DNA from: DATEGZ01 sp035519535
GTDB taxonomy: Bacteria; Acidobacteriota; Vicinamibacteria; Vicinamibacterales; SCN-69-37
Direction: 5' to 3'
Length of the DNA: 64,000 nucleotides
NCBI GenBank assembly: GCA_035519535.1
Contig: DATIWF010000104.1
Location: 1 to 64,000 of the forward strand
Position numbers and translations under genes: made by a program. Each line of letters begins with the position of its first letter. The first letter of the stretch is position 1. Of the stretch, positions 40,712 through 49,552 are shown in pieces. A model generated the notes under the pieces. That model saw only the letters and a program-made list of their open reading frames with translations, did not search any database and was not told the origin of the DNA.

Positions 40712-41695
40712 GTGACGGCGGCCGGCGTCACCGTCGGAGCGTTGCTCGGCGCCCGCGGCGCAGGCAGCGGCCTCGAGCTCGATCTGCTCGCGGGCGCGTC
40801 CGGCCTCGATCGGCGCATCACCCTCCCGTACATCCAGAAGACCGGCCTCGCGCTCGCCGGCTTCGACGAGTATCTGCGCGCCGGGCGCGTGCTCGTGTTC
40901 GGCGAGAGCGAGATCCGCTTTCTCGAGCGCATGGACCCGGCGGCCAGGACGCAGGTGCTGCGGCGCCTGTTCGCGCGCGACTTCCCGTGCGTGCTGATGA
41001 CGATGGGGCTCGACGGCCCGGCGGAGCTCGCGGCGGAGGCGGAGCGCGCGAGCGTGCCGCTCGTACGCACGGCGCTCACGACGCCGGCGGCCATCGCGCG
41101 GGTGACGGCGCTGCTCGAAGACCGGCTGGCGCCCCGCGAGACCCGTCACGGCGTGCTGCTCGACATCCTCGGACTCGGGGTGTTTCTCGTGGGCGAAAGC
41201 GGCATCGGCAAGAGCGAGTGCGCGCTCGACCTGGTCGTGCGCGGCCACCGGCTGGTGGCCGACGACACGGTCGAGGTCCGCTGCCGCGAGCAATCGGTCC
41301 TCATCGGCAGCTGCCCCGAGCTCACCCGGCACCACGTCGAGATTCGCGGCCTCGGGCTCGTCAACGTCACCGACCTGTTCGGGGTCTCGGCCACGCGGTC
41401 GTCCAAGCGCATCGAGCTCGTCGTCCAGCTCGAGCGGTGGGAGAGCGGCCGCGAGTACGACCGGCTCGGCCTCGACGCCGAGACGATGGAGATCCTGGGC
41501 ATCCGCGTGCCGTGCGTGCGGATGCCGGTGGCGCCGGGCCGGAATCTCGCGATGCTCGTCGAGGTCGCGGCGCGGAACCAGCTGCTGCGGAGCCGCGGCC
41601 GGCATGCCGCCCGACTGCTCACCGAGCGCCTCGAGCGGCGGCTCGAGCGGCTCGCCGATCGCGACACGGACGATCCGGAGGCCGACGAGCTGTGA
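40712..41695 (+). CDS. hprK: HPr kinase/phosphorylase
   Basis: The 327-residue enzyme has the N-terminal domain and a C-terminal P-loop kinase domain with GESGIGKS at residues 161-168, plus the HPrK signature stretch EIRGLGLVNVTDLFG and the VPVAPGRN-type end (VRMPVAPGRNLAMLVEVAA). It phosphorylates and dephosphorylates HPr on Ser46; the HPr encoded 2.3 kb downstream has Ser46. It starts at the base after the hpf stop. Confidence 0.95.
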   Translation: MTAAGVTVGALLGARGAGSGLELDLLAGASGLDRRITLPYIQKTGLALAGFDEYLRAGRVLVFGESEIRFLERMDPAARTQVLRRLFARDFPCVLMTMGLDGPAELAAEAERASVPLVRTALTTPAAIARVTALLEDRLAPRETRHGVLLDILGLGVFLVGESGIGKSECALDLVVRGHRLVADDTVEVRCREQSVLIGSCPELTRHHVEIRGLGLVNVTDLFGVSATRSSKRIELVVQLERWESGREYDRLGLDAETMEILGIRVPCVRMPVAPGRNLAMLVEVAARNQLLRSRGRHAARLLTERLERRLERLADRDTDDPEADEL

Positions 41696-42603
41696 CGCGG
41701 CTCAGGCACTCCCGTGCCGGCGCGCTGGGCCGCCGCGCGGCCCGGTTCGTCGTCGTCACGGGCATGTCCGGCGCCGGCAAGTCTCAGGCGATCCGCGCGC
41801 TCGAGGACCTGGGCTACTTCTGCGTCGACAATCTGCCGGTCGCGCTCATCCCGACGTTCGCCGACCTCACGCTGTCGAGCCAGGGCGAGATCCGGCGCGC
41901 GGCCGTGGTCGTCGACGTGCGCGAGGGCACGGCGCTCGCGCGGTTCCCGACGGTCTACACGCAGCTCAAGCGCCAGGCCGCGCAGGCGGTGCGCCTCATG
42001 TTCCTCGATGCCGGCGACGCCGCGCTGCTGCGCCGGTTCAGCGAGACGCGCCGGCCGCATCCGCTCGCCGAGGGCCGGTCGGTGGCCGAGGCGATTCGCG
42101 TCGAGCGCCGGCTGCTTCAGCCGATGCGGCGCCTGGCCGATCAGATCCTCGACACCAGCACGCTGAACGTGCACGAGCTGCGCCGGCGGATTCTGGAGTC
42201 GACCAGCGGCGCGGGCACGGCGGCGCCACTCGTCGTGAACGTCCTCAGCTTCGGGTTCGGCCGCGGCGTGCCGCCCGACGCCGACCTGCTGTTCGACGTG
42301 CGCTTCCTCCCGAATCCGCATTTCGTCACGGCGCTCCGCCCGTGGACGGGGCGCAGCGCGCGCGTCGCCCGGTTCGTCATGCGCGCGCCCGCGGCGCGGC
42401 GGTTCCTCCAGCTCACCGCGGCGCTCCTGCGGTTCCTCGTTCCGCAGTACATCGCGGAGGGCAAGTCGTATCTGACCGTCGCGATTGGCTGCACCGGCGG
42501 CCGGCACCGGTCGGTGGCGATAGCCGAGGCGCTCGGCAAGCGGCTGCGGGGCCTCCGGGGAATCGAGCTGCAGGTGCGCCACCGCGATGCGGCCGCTGGA
42601 TAG
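41692..42603 (+). CDS. rapZ: RapZ/YvcJ-family nucleotide-binding RNase adapter
   Basis: GTG 41692 (GTGA overlap with hprK) gives 303 residues. The P-loop GMSGAGKS is at residues 24-31, followed by ALEDLGYFCVDNLPVALIP, FLDAGDAALLRRFSETRRPHPLA, SFGFGRGVPPDADLLFDVRFLPNP and the C-terminal YLTVAIGCTGGRHRSVAIAE motif, which is nearly invariant in RapZ. In E. coli RapZ controls decay of the small RNA GlmZ and so glucosamine-6-phosphate supply; whether that applies here is unknown. Confidence 0.95.
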   Translation: MTRLRHSRAGALGRRAARFVVVTGMSGAGKSQAIRALEDLGYFCVDNLPVALIPTFADLTLSSQGEIRRAAVVVDVREGTALARFPTVYTQLKRQAAQAVRLMFLDAGDAALLRRFSETRRPHPLAEGRSVAEAIRVERRLLQPMRRLADQILDTSTLNVHELRRRILESTSGAGTAAPLVVNVLSFGFGRGVPPDADLLFDVRFLPNPHFVTALRPWTGRSARVARFVMRAPAARRFLQLTAALLRFLVPQYIAEGKSYLTVAIGCTGGRHRSVAIAEALGKRLRGLRGIELQVRHRDAAAG

Positions 42604-42622
42604 GACACGATAGGATGCTCGT

Positions 42623-43066
42623 GTGACGAACGGGGACCGGTCGCTCGGCGTCGTCGTCGTGACGCACGGCCAGCTGGCCAGCGAACTGCTCAACGCCGCC
42701 GAAATGATCGTCGGCGATTTGCCGGGCTTCGCCGCCGTGTCGATCGGCTGGCAGGATCCGGTCGATACGGCGCGCGAGGCGATCGAGCGGGCAATCGCCC
42801 GGGTGGACCGCGGCGGCGGCGTCCTGCTGCTCACCGACATGTTCGGGGGGACGCCGGCCAACCTCGGCCTGACGTTCCTCGAGGCCGGGCGCATCGAGGT
42901 GGTCACCGGCGTCAATCTGCCGATGCTCATCAAGCTCGCGAAGGCGCCGGAGGGCGATGACCTGCGCGCCCGGGCGCGCGAGCTGTGCGACCACGGACGC
43001 GCGGCGATTCGCGTCGCGTCCGACCTGCTCCGCGCCGACCCCGAGAGCCCGGGCCACGAGGGGTAG
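42623..43066 (+). CDS. PTS mannose-family EIIA component
   Basis: The 147-residue protein has the EIIA-Man fold signature: VVVVTHGQLASELLNAAEMI with the phospho-acceptor His15, and LLLTDMFGGTPANLGLTFL. It would receive phosphate from HPr. No EIIB, EIIC or EIID genes are nearby, so it most likely has a regulatory role and not sugar uptake. GTG 42623 is the chosen start. Confidence 0.92.
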   Translation: MTNGDRSLGVVVVTHGQLASELLNAAEMIVGDLPGFAAVSIGWQDPVDTAREAIERAIARVDRGGGVLLLTDMFGGTPANLGLTFLEAGRIEVVTGVNLPMLIKLAKAPEGDDLRARARELCDHGRAAIRVASDLLRADPESPGHEG

Positions 43067-43067
43067 C

Positions 43068-43334
43068 GTGACATCACGCCGCGTGCCGATCATCAACGCG
43101 CTGGGCCTCCACGCGCGCGCCGCCGCCAGGTTCGTCAAGCTGGCCAGCGCGTATCGCAGTCAGATCCGCGTGACGCGCGGACAGCGGACGATGGACGGCA
43201 AGAGCATCCTGGGCCTGCTCCTGCTCGCCGCGGCCCGCGGCAGCCAGATCGAGATCAGCGCCGACGGTCCCGACGAAGCCGAGGCGCTCGCGGCGCTCTG
43301 CGGACTCGTCGCGCAGGGGTTCGAGGAAGCATGA
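43068..43334 (+). CDS. ptsH: Phosphocarrier protein HPr
   Basis: GTG 43068 gives 88 residues, the standard HPr length. The active-site His15 is in GLHARAAARF, and Ser46 is in MDGKSILGLLLLAA, exactly at the position used by HPr kinase. The short start fixes the numbering; longer open reading is possible upstream but would break the family pattern. It overlaps ptsI by four bases (ATGA). Confidence 0.96.
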   Translation: MTSRRVPIINALGLHARAAARFVKLASAYRSQIRVTRGQRTMDGKSILGLLLLAAARGSQIEISADGPDEAEALAALCGLVAQGFEEA

Positions 43335-45097
43335 CCAAGCTCACGGGGCGCGGCGTGGCGCCGGGCATCGCCGTGGGGCGGGCGGTCGTGGCCGTGCGCG
43401 CGGCCCCGCAGGTGCGCTATCGGCTGGCCACGAGCGGCGTGGACCGCGAGCGCCAGCGCCTGCGCGCCGCGCGCGAACGCACGCGCGTCGAGCTCGAGGA
43501 GATCTCCTCGCGCGTGTCGCGGACCGCGGGCCCCGCGCAAGCCGCCATCTTCGCCGCGCAGCTGCTGATGCTCGACGACCCGCTCCTCACCAAGCGCGCG
43601 GACGAGCTCATCCGCCTCGAGCGCATCAACGGCGACTGGGCGCTCGAGCGGGCCATCGCCGAGCTGCACGAGGTCTTCGCGCGGGAGGGCGACGACTGGC
43701 TGCGCGAGCGCGTCGGCGACCTCGCGGACGTCGGCGGGCGCCTGCAGCGCAACCTGCGCCCGGGCCGCGACCCGCTGGTCGACCTCATCCAGGAGCTCGA
43801 GCCGCCGCTCGTCATCGTCGCCGACGAGCTCTCGCCGTCGCTGGCCGCGCAGCTCGACTGGACGCGCGTCCGCGGGCTGATCTGCGACGTCGGCAGCCCG
43901 ACGCACCACACGGTGATCCTGGCGCGGTCGCTCGGCGTGCCCGCCGTCGTCGGGCTGGGCGGCGCCACGCAGGTCATTGCACCCGGGCAGACGCTGGCGG
44001 TCGACGGCACCACCGGCGAGGTCGTCGTCGAGCCCAGCGACGAGGCGCTCGAGCGCTGGCGGCAGCGCGCGGAGCTCGCGACGGCCGCGCTCCGGCGGCT
44101 CGACGAGCTGCGGTCCCGGCCGGCCACCACCGCCGACGGGTGGCGGATCCGGCTCGAAGCGAATCTCGAGATCGCGGACGACGTGGGCCGCGTCCGCGAC
44201 GCCGGCGCCGAAGGCATCGGCCTGTATCGATCCGAGTTCCTGCTCGACGCGGCGCGCCCGGAGGCCGCGTCCGAAGACGCGCAGCTCGAGACGTATCACA
44301 CCCTGCTCGAAGCCATGCGCCCGATGCCGGTGACGATCCGGACGTTCGACGCGGGCGAGGATCGGTGGGGCAGCGACACGCGCGGCGGCGGCCACCGCGA
44401 GCGCTTCGGCCTGCGCGGCATCCGCGCCGCCATCCGCCACGACGAGCGATTCCGCCTCCAGATTCGCGCCCTGCTGCGGGCCGCGCCGGCCGGGACGCTC
44501 CGCATTCTGCTGCCGTTCGTGACGACGCCCGATGAGCTCAGGCAGGCGCGCGCGCTCATCGCGGAGGTCGCGCGCGAGGTGGGCGCCGTCGCGGCCGTGC
44601 CGGTCGGCGCGATGATCGAAGTGCCGGCCGCGGCGCTGACCGTCGACCATCTCGCCGCGCACGCCGATTTCCTGAGCGTCGGCACGAACGACCTCATCCA
44701 GTACACTCTCGCGATCGACCGGACGGACGAGCGGCTCGCGGGCCACTACGAACCGCGCACGCCCGCCGTCCTGCGGCTGCTGCGGTCGATCTCGGTGATG
44801 GGCCGCCGCGCGAAATGCGACCTGTCGGTCTGCGGCGAGATGGCCGCCGATCCGCTGCTCGTCGGCCTGCTCGTCGGTCTCGGCTTCCGGACGTTCAGCA
44901 TGACGCCGGCGGCGATTCCGATCGTCAAGCGCGGGCTGGCCGCCCTCGACGGCGCGCAGGCCGAGGACGTCGCGCGCCGGGCGCTCCGCGCCGCGTCGGT
45001 CGATGACGTGGACGCGCTGCTCGCGCCGATGGCCGATGCGATGCATCGCGCCGCCGTCGCCGTCGCGACGCCGGCGCCAGGAAAGGATCGTTCATGA
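43331..45097 (+). CDS. ptsI: PTS Enzyme I (phosphoenolpyruvate-protein phosphotransferase)
   Basis: The 588-residue Enzyme I is full length. Its catalytic site reads GSPTHHTVILARSLGVPAVVG, with His193 as acceptor and an unusual His192 where Ser is typical. PEP-binding motifs include GLYRSEFLLD, TIRTFDAGEDR, MIEVPAAAL, VGTNDLIQYTLAIDR and the C-terminal CGEMAADP with the general-acid Cys. It passes phosphate from PEP to HPr (overlapping gene upstream). Confidence 0.95.
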   Translation: MTKLTGRGVAPGIAVGRAVVAVRAAPQVRYRLATSGVDRERQRLRAARERTRVELEEISSRVSRTAGPAQAAIFAAQLLMLDDPLLTKRADELIRLERINGDWALERAIAELHEVFAREGDDWLRERVGDLADVGGRLQRNLRPGRDPLVDLIQELEPPLVIVADELSPSLAAQLDWTRVRGLICDVGSPTHHTVILARSLGVPAVVGLGGATQVIAPGQTLAVDGTTGEVVVEPSDEALERWRQRAELATAALRRLDELRSRPATTADGWRIRLEANLEIADDVGRVRDAGAEGIGLYRSEFLLDAARPEAASEDAQLETYHTLLEAMRPMPVTIRTFDAGEDRWGSDTRGGGHRERFGLRGIRAAIRHDERFRLQIRALLRAAPAGTLRILLPFVTTPDELRQARALIAEVAREVGAVAAVPVGAMIEVPAAALTVDHLAAHADFLSVGTNDLIQYTLAIDRTDERLAGHYEPRTPAVLRLLRSISVMGRRAKCDLSVCGEMAADPLLVGLLVGLGFRTFSMTPAAIPIVKRGLAALDGAQAEDVARRALRAASVDDVDALLAPMADAMHRAAVAVATPAPGKDRS

Positions 45098-45459
45098 GTG
45101 ACGTGACGCGTGTGGACAAGCCGTGGGGCTACGAGCTGCACTGGGCCAAGACCGATCGGTACGTCGGCAAAATCATTCACGTCAACAAGGGCCACGCGCT
45201 GAGCCTCCAGTATCACAATCTCAAGGACGAGACGATCTTCCTGTGGGCCGGAAAGCTGCTGTTCGAGATCGAAGTCGACGGCACGCTCGTCGCGCGCGAG
45301 ATGCGGCCGGGCGAAGCCGTCCACGTCACCCCCAGGACGGTGCATCGCATGACGGCGATCGAGGACTCCGATATCCTGGAGGCCTCCACGCCCGAGCTGC
45401 ACGACGTCGTCAGGCTCGAAGATCGCTACGGTCGGACCGATCCAGGCTCGAAGCGTTAG
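45094..45459 (+). CDS. Cupin protein related to mannose-6-phosphate isomerase type II C-terminus
   Basis: The 121-residue single-domain cupin starts VDKPWGYELHWAKTDRYVGK and continues NKGHALSLQYHNLKDETIFLWAGK and MRPGEAVHVTPRTVHRMTAI. The PWG and SLQYH motifs match the cupin half of ManC-type phosphomannose isomerases, but the nucleotidyltransferase half is absent. It may be a small sugar-phosphate isomerase or a binding protein. Its ATG overlaps the ptsI stop (ATGA), so it belongs to the PTS operon. Confidence 0.82.
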   Translation: MSDVTRVDKPWGYELHWAKTDRYVGKIIHVNKGHALSLQYHNLKDETIFLWAGKLLFEIEVDGTLVAREMRPGEAVHVTPRTVHRMTAIEDSDILEASTPELHDVVRLEDRYGRTDPGSKR

Positions 45460-45484
45460 GAGCCGGCCCAAGCGGACTCACGCG

Positions 45485-46558
45485 CTAGATCACCGACATG
45501 ACCGCGTCGTGCACCCTCGGTCGGAGCGCGACCAGGGCGTCGTTCGCGCGCGTCGGGTGCACGCGGTTCGTGAGCCACGCCACGTAGACGTCGTTGACGG
45601 GATCGATCCAGAGCGACGTGCCGGTGAAGCCCGTGTGCCCGAACGCCCGCGGCGACATGCGCGCGCCGCACGAGGAGGTGGGCAGCATGGTGTCCCAGCC
45701 GAGCGCGCGCGAGCTCGCCGGAACGCCCGATCGCGTCGTGAAGCGCGCGATCTCGTCTGGCGAGCCGAGCGCCGTCGGCGCCTGAAACGTCTCGAGCACG
45801 AGCCGCGCGAACGTCCCCACGCCCGCGGCCGTGCCGAACAGGCCGGCGTGACCGGCCACGCCGCCGAGCGCCGCGGCGTTCTCGTCGTGCACCTCACCCT
45901 GCAGCACGCGGCCGCGCCATCCGTCCACTTCGGTGGGCGCCGTGCGATGGCGCCACTCGGCCGGCGGCAGATAGCGCACGCCCGTGCCCCAGCGCGCGTC
46001 GAGATCGGCGAGCTGCCGGTCGAGCGGCGCCCCGACGCTGTCCTCGAGCGCGAACCCGAGCAGGATGAAGCCGAGGTCGGAGTAGACCGACCGCACGCCG
46101 GGGGCGCGATCGAGCGGCAGCGCGGCGAGCGCGCGCTCGACCTCGGCGCGGCCGCGCGCCCGCTCCCACAGCCGCGCGTGCGCAGGCAGACCGGACGAGT
46201 GGTCGAGCAGCTGCCGAACGGTCACGCGCGCTCGATCGGCGCCGCGCCACCACGACAGCCGATCGGCCAGGAGCGTGTCCAGGGCGATCGCGCCGTCGCG
46301 CACCTGGCCCATCGCGATCGACGTCGTCGCGATGACCTTCGTGAGTGAGGCCAGGTCGAAGATCGTATCGACGCCGCACGCCGGCGAGCCGTCATCGAAC
46401 GTGAGCCGCCCGAACGCCTCGCGCCACCACGGCATCCGCCGACGGCCGACTTCGATGACGGCCGCGGGATACGCGCGCGATGCCAGGCCGCCCGCAATCA
46501 CCTCCCGCACCGGCGCGAACCGCGCGGCGTCCGCGAGGAGCGGCTCGTCGGCGCGCAT
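45485..46558 (-). CDS. Class C beta-lactamase-family serine hydrolase
   Basis: The 357-residue protein has the penicillin-recognising fold motifs: Ser71-x-x-Lys74 in DLASLTKVIATTS, Tyr-Ser in SVYSDLGFILLG, and HTG in FGHTGFTGTSLWIDP in place of KTG. The family includes DD-peptidases, esterases and beta-lactamases. No signal peptide is obvious, so the location is uncertain. It lies one base after the GHL10-like gene on the same strand, suggesting a joint role in cell-wall breakdown or recycling. Confidence 0.87.
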   Translation of the reverse strand: MRADEPLLADAARFAPVREVIAGGLASRAYPAAVIEVGRRRMPWWREAFGRLTFDDGSPACGVDTIFDLASLTKVIATTSIAMGQVRDGAIALDTLLADRLSWWRGADRARVTVRQLLDHSSGLPAHARLWERARGRAEVERALAALPLDRAPGVRSVYSDLGFILLGFALEDSVGAPLDRQLADLDARWGTGVRYLPPAEWRHRTAPTEVDGWRGRVLQGEVHDENAAALGGVAGHAGLFGTAAGVGTFARLVLETFQAPTALGSPDEIARFTTRSGVPASSRALGWDTMLPTSSCGARMSPRAFGHTGFTGTSLWIDPVNDVYVAWLTNRVHPTRANDALVALRPRVHDAVMSVI

Positions 46559-47812
46559 TCAGCGTGAGGAACCGGCGGGGGGCTCGAGCAGGACAGGACG
46601 CAAGGCGGTGAAATACGCCGAGGGTTCAGGCGAGGCCGTGAGGGCGTCGTACGAAAACAGCAGGACGCCGGCGGCGCCGGCCCGGCGCGCCAGGCGCAGC
46701 CGATCGGCGGTCGTGGCGACCGGGAGCTGATAGGCGCCGACGCCCACCCAGAGCGGCGTCGACGCGGCGGCCGCGCGCGCCTGGCTCAGCTGATCGGCGA
46801 ACTCCTTCGGATCGGCCGCGTACGCCATGGGACAGATCGCGTCGAAATCGCCCGCAGCCGCCCACGCCCGCCAGTTCTGCAGCCGCCGCCCGAGGGCTTC
46901 GTCCGCGCTCGGGTTCACGGCGATCGTGACGAGTGCGCGCGGGCGCGCGCGCCGCACCGCGCCGGCCAGCCGCGTGGCGAGCTCGCTCAGTCGATCGCGG
47001 CGATACGCCTCCCAGCTGTCGGGCAGAAAGTTCGTCCACAACATCGGCTCGGTGACCGAGCGTGCGTCGAGCCGCTGGCGCTCCGCCGCCGGGGTAGCGG
47101 CCGCGTGGAGCGCCCGGAACGTCGCAATCGCGCTGCGGCTGTAGTCGAACGCCTCGGTGGGGTAGCGCAGATAGTCGAGGTGGACGCCGTCGACGGCGTA
47201 TTTCGTCGCCACCTCGGTGACGACGCGCGTCGTGTAGGCCTGGGACTCGTCGGCAATGGGCGAAAGATAGAGCCCTTCCACCTGACTGGACATCGATCGC
47301 GTCCACCGCGCCACCGCGGCCACGTATTCCGGCGACTGGGGATCCACGTCGTGGAGCGCCGCGGCCAGCGCGCTCGGCACCATCAGCCACTCCGGATGCC
47401 GGAACACCACGTGGGCGCGCGAGCGGGGAAGGGTGGCCGCGCTCGCGACGAGATTCACGTTGATCCACGCGTGGACGCGCAGCCCCGCCTTGTGCGCGAG
47501 ATCGAGCGTGGTCGCGAGCGGGTCGAAGCTCGCCGGCTCGCCATCGAGCTCGGACGATCGCGGCTCGATGTCGCTCGCGTAGAACGCCTCGCCGCGTCCG
47601 CGGACCTGCACGAGGAGCGTGTTGAAGCCGCCGGCACGCGCCGCGTCCACCATCGCCGCGATCTGCGTCGGCGACGTCAGCGACGTGCGCTGCACCCACA
47701 GGCCGCGCGTCTCGTCCGCGGCCGCGAGCGCCGGCGTCAGGGGAGGTTGGAGGATCGCGGCGCCGGCAACCAGGACCAGAAGCAGCACGACGGCACGGCG
47801 CGCGCGGGGCAT
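46559..47812 (-). CDS. GHL10/YddW-like secreted glycoside hydrolase
   Basis: The 417-residue protein has a signal peptide (residues 1-31, AVVLLLVLVAGAAIL) and the glycosyl-hydrolase-like 10 TIM-barrel pattern: ETRGLWVQRTSLTSPTQIAAMVDAARAGGFNTLLVQVRGRG, AGLRVHAWINVN, VDGVHLDYLRYP and DFDAICPMAYA. Some relatives cut denuded peptidoglycan glycan strands. The neighbours (serine hydrolase, sugar kinase, NagB, MurQ) support a cell-wall substrate by inference. AAAGGA lies five bases before the ATG. Confidence 0.85.
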   Translation of the reverse strand: MPRARRAVVLLLVLVAGAAILQPPLTPALAAADETRGLWVQRTSLTSPTQIAAMVDAARAGGFNTLLVQVRGRGEAFYASDIEPRSSELDGEPASFDPLATTLDLAHKAGLRVHAWINVNLVASAATLPRSRAHVVFRHPEWLMVPSALAAALHDVDPQSPEYVAAVARWTRSMSSQVEGLYLSPIADESQAYTTRVVTEVATKYAVDGVHLDYLRYPTEAFDYSRSAIATFRALHAAATPAAERQRLDARSVTEPMLWTNFLPDSWEAYRRDRLSELATRLAGAVRRARPRALVTIAVNPSADEALGRRLQNWRAWAAAGDFDAICPMAYAADPKEFADQLSQARAAAASTPLWVGVGAYQLPVATTADRLRLARRAGAAGVLLFSYDALTASPEPSAYFTALRPVLLEPPAGSSR

Positions 47813-47878
47813 GAGATCCTTTCACGTTAGACGCCACCGTGCGGGGTGTCAACGGGAAATGCGATACGCTTCTGCTCC

Positions 47879-48820
47879 ATGTTCGTCCTCGGCCTCGACG
47901 CGGGCGGCACGAAGACGGTCTGTCTGCTCGCCGACGAACGCGGCCAGATTCTCGCCGAAGCGCGCGGGCCAGGCGCGAACCTGCAGGCCGGAGGCGAGCT
48001 CGAGGTCGAGAAGGCGCTTCACGGGGTCATCGCCGAAGCGCTGGGACGCGATCGCGCCATCCGTCCGGCAGCGATCTGCTGCGGCATGGCCGGCGTCGAT
48101 CGCCCGGAGGACACCGCGGTCATCCGCGGCATCCTCACGCGCATCGGTCAGAAAGCCGACCTCCTCATCGTCAACGACGCGCTCATCGCGCTCGAAGCCG
48201 GGGCGCCGGGCCAGGCGGGCGTCGTGATCGTCGCCGGCACGGGCTCGATCGCCTACGGCCGGGACGACGCCGGCCGCGCGGCGCGGGCGGGCGGCTGGGG
48301 CCACGTGCTGGGCGACGAGGGCAGCGGCTACTGGCTGGGCCGGCAGGCGCTGCAATCGGTCGTGCGGTCGGCTGACGGACGAGGACCGGCCACGAAGCTG
48401 ACCGCCCGCGTGCTCGCCCACTACGGCGTCAGCCGCGCGCAGGATCTCGTGCACCACATCTACTACGGCGGCACGCGGCCGTCGGCGATCGCCGCGCTCG
48501 GGGCCGTGGTCCAGGCGGCCGCCGAGGAGGGCGACGGGATCGCCCGTCAGATCATCGAGACCGGCGCGCTCGAGCTCGCCGCAGCGGCCGTGTCGGTGGC
48601 GACGCGCCTCGCGCTCGACGCCTGTCCCGTCGTGCTGTCCGGCGGGATGTTCCGCGCCGTGCCGCGCCTCCAGACGAGCGTCAGCCTGCGCGTGAGGCAG
48701 GCGCTTCCACACGCCACCATCCAGCCCCTCGCGGTGGAGCCCGCGCTGGGCGCGGTGCGATTCGCGCTCGCCCTCGCGGGAGGCCATCTGGTGGTGCCGA
48801 GCTACGTGGAGGCGTCGTAG
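47879..48820 (+). CDS. BadF/BadG-family amino-sugar kinase (GlcNAc/MurNAc kinase-like)
   Basis: The 313-residue ASKHA kinase has the ATP-phosphate loop FVLGLDAGGTKTVCLLAD, the second phosphate loop VIVAGTGSIAYG, and GGWGHVLGDEGSGYWLGRQAL, a hallmark of N-acetylglucosamine kinases in this family. MurK of Clostridium is a related enzyme that phosphorylates both MurNAc and GlcNAc. With NagB and MurQ beside it and no MurNAc PTS permease in view, a MurNAc/GlcNAc kinase is the best inference. ATG 47879 is chosen because the family starts at this point. Confidence 0.85.
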   Translation: MFVLGLDAGGTKTVCLLADERGQILAEARGPGANLQAGGELEVEKALHGVIAEALGRDRAIRPAAICCGMAGVDRPEDTAVIRGILTRIGQKADLLIVNDALIALEAGAPGQAGVVIVAGTGSIAYGRDDAGRAARAGGWGHVLGDEGSGYWLGRQALQSVVRSADGRGPATKLTARVLAHYGVSRAQDLVHHIYYGGTRPSAIAALGAVVQAAAEEGDGIARQIIETGALELAAAAVSVATRLALDACPVVLSGGMFRAVPRLQTSVSLRVRQALPHATIQPLAVEPALGAVRFALALAGGHLVVPSYVEAS

Positions 48821-49552
48821 GTGCTGCGCTTGGTGATCCATCCCACCGCCGAGGCGGCGTCACGCGGCCTGGCGGATTTTCTCGCCCGCTCGCTGGAGCG
48901 CACGCCTGCGCTCGTCCTCGGCCTGCCGACGGGCCGCACGCCGGTCGCGCTCTACGCTGATCTCGTCCGACTCCATCGCCGCGGCCGCGCGAGCCTCCGG
49001 CGCGCGACGACGTTCAACCTCGACGAGTTCGTGGGGCTCGGGTCGCGCGACCCGCGCAGCTATCACGCGTTCATGCGGCGCCACCTGTTCGATCACGTTG
49101 ATCTCCCGGCGGCGCGCGTTCACATCCCCAACGGCCGTGCGCGCAATCTTCGCCGCGAGGCGGCGCGCTACGAGCGGCAGCTGGCGGCGGCCGGCGGACT
49201 CGACCTCGTCATCCTCGGGATCGGCCACAACGGCCACATCGGCTTCAACGAACCGGGTGCGGCGCTCGAGGCGCGCACGCACTGCGCGACGCTCCGGTCG
49301 CGCACGCGGCGGGACAATGCCTGGCTCTTCGGCGGCGACTGGCACCGGGTGCCGAGGCGCGCGCTCTCGATGGGCATCGGCACCATCCTCAGCGCGCGGG
49401 GCGTGGTCCTGCTCGCCACCGGCGCCTCCAAGGCGGCGATCGTGCGCCGCGCGATCCGCGGCCCGATCACGACGCGCGTGCCCGCGTCCCTCCTGCAACT
49501 CCACCCGAACGTGGTCGTGGTGCTGGACCGCGCGGCGGCGGCGCGGATCTAG
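48821..49552 (+). CDS. nagB: Glucosamine-6-phosphate deaminase-family protein
   Basis: The 243-residue protein keeps NagB motifs: LGLPTGRTPVALY, TTFNLDEFVGLG, and DLVILGIGHNGHIGFNEPG with the catalytic loop. It converts glucosamine-6-phosphate to fructose-6-phosphate and ammonia, feeding wall sugars into glycolysis. GTG 48821 follows the kinase stop with no gap. Its stop shares the palindrome CTAG with the stop of the convergent murQ. Confidence 0.9.
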   Translation: MLRLVIHPTAEAASRGLADFLARSLERTPALVLGLPTGRTPVALYADLVRLHRRGRASLRRATTFNLDEFVGLGSRDPRSYHAFMRRHLFDHVDLPAARVHIPNGRARNLRREAARYERQLAAAGGLDLVILGIGHNGHIGFNEPGAALEARTHCATLRSRTRRDNAWLFGGDWHRVPRRALSMGIGTILSARGVVLLATGASKAAIVRRAIRGPITTRVPASLLQLHPNVVVVLDRAAAARI

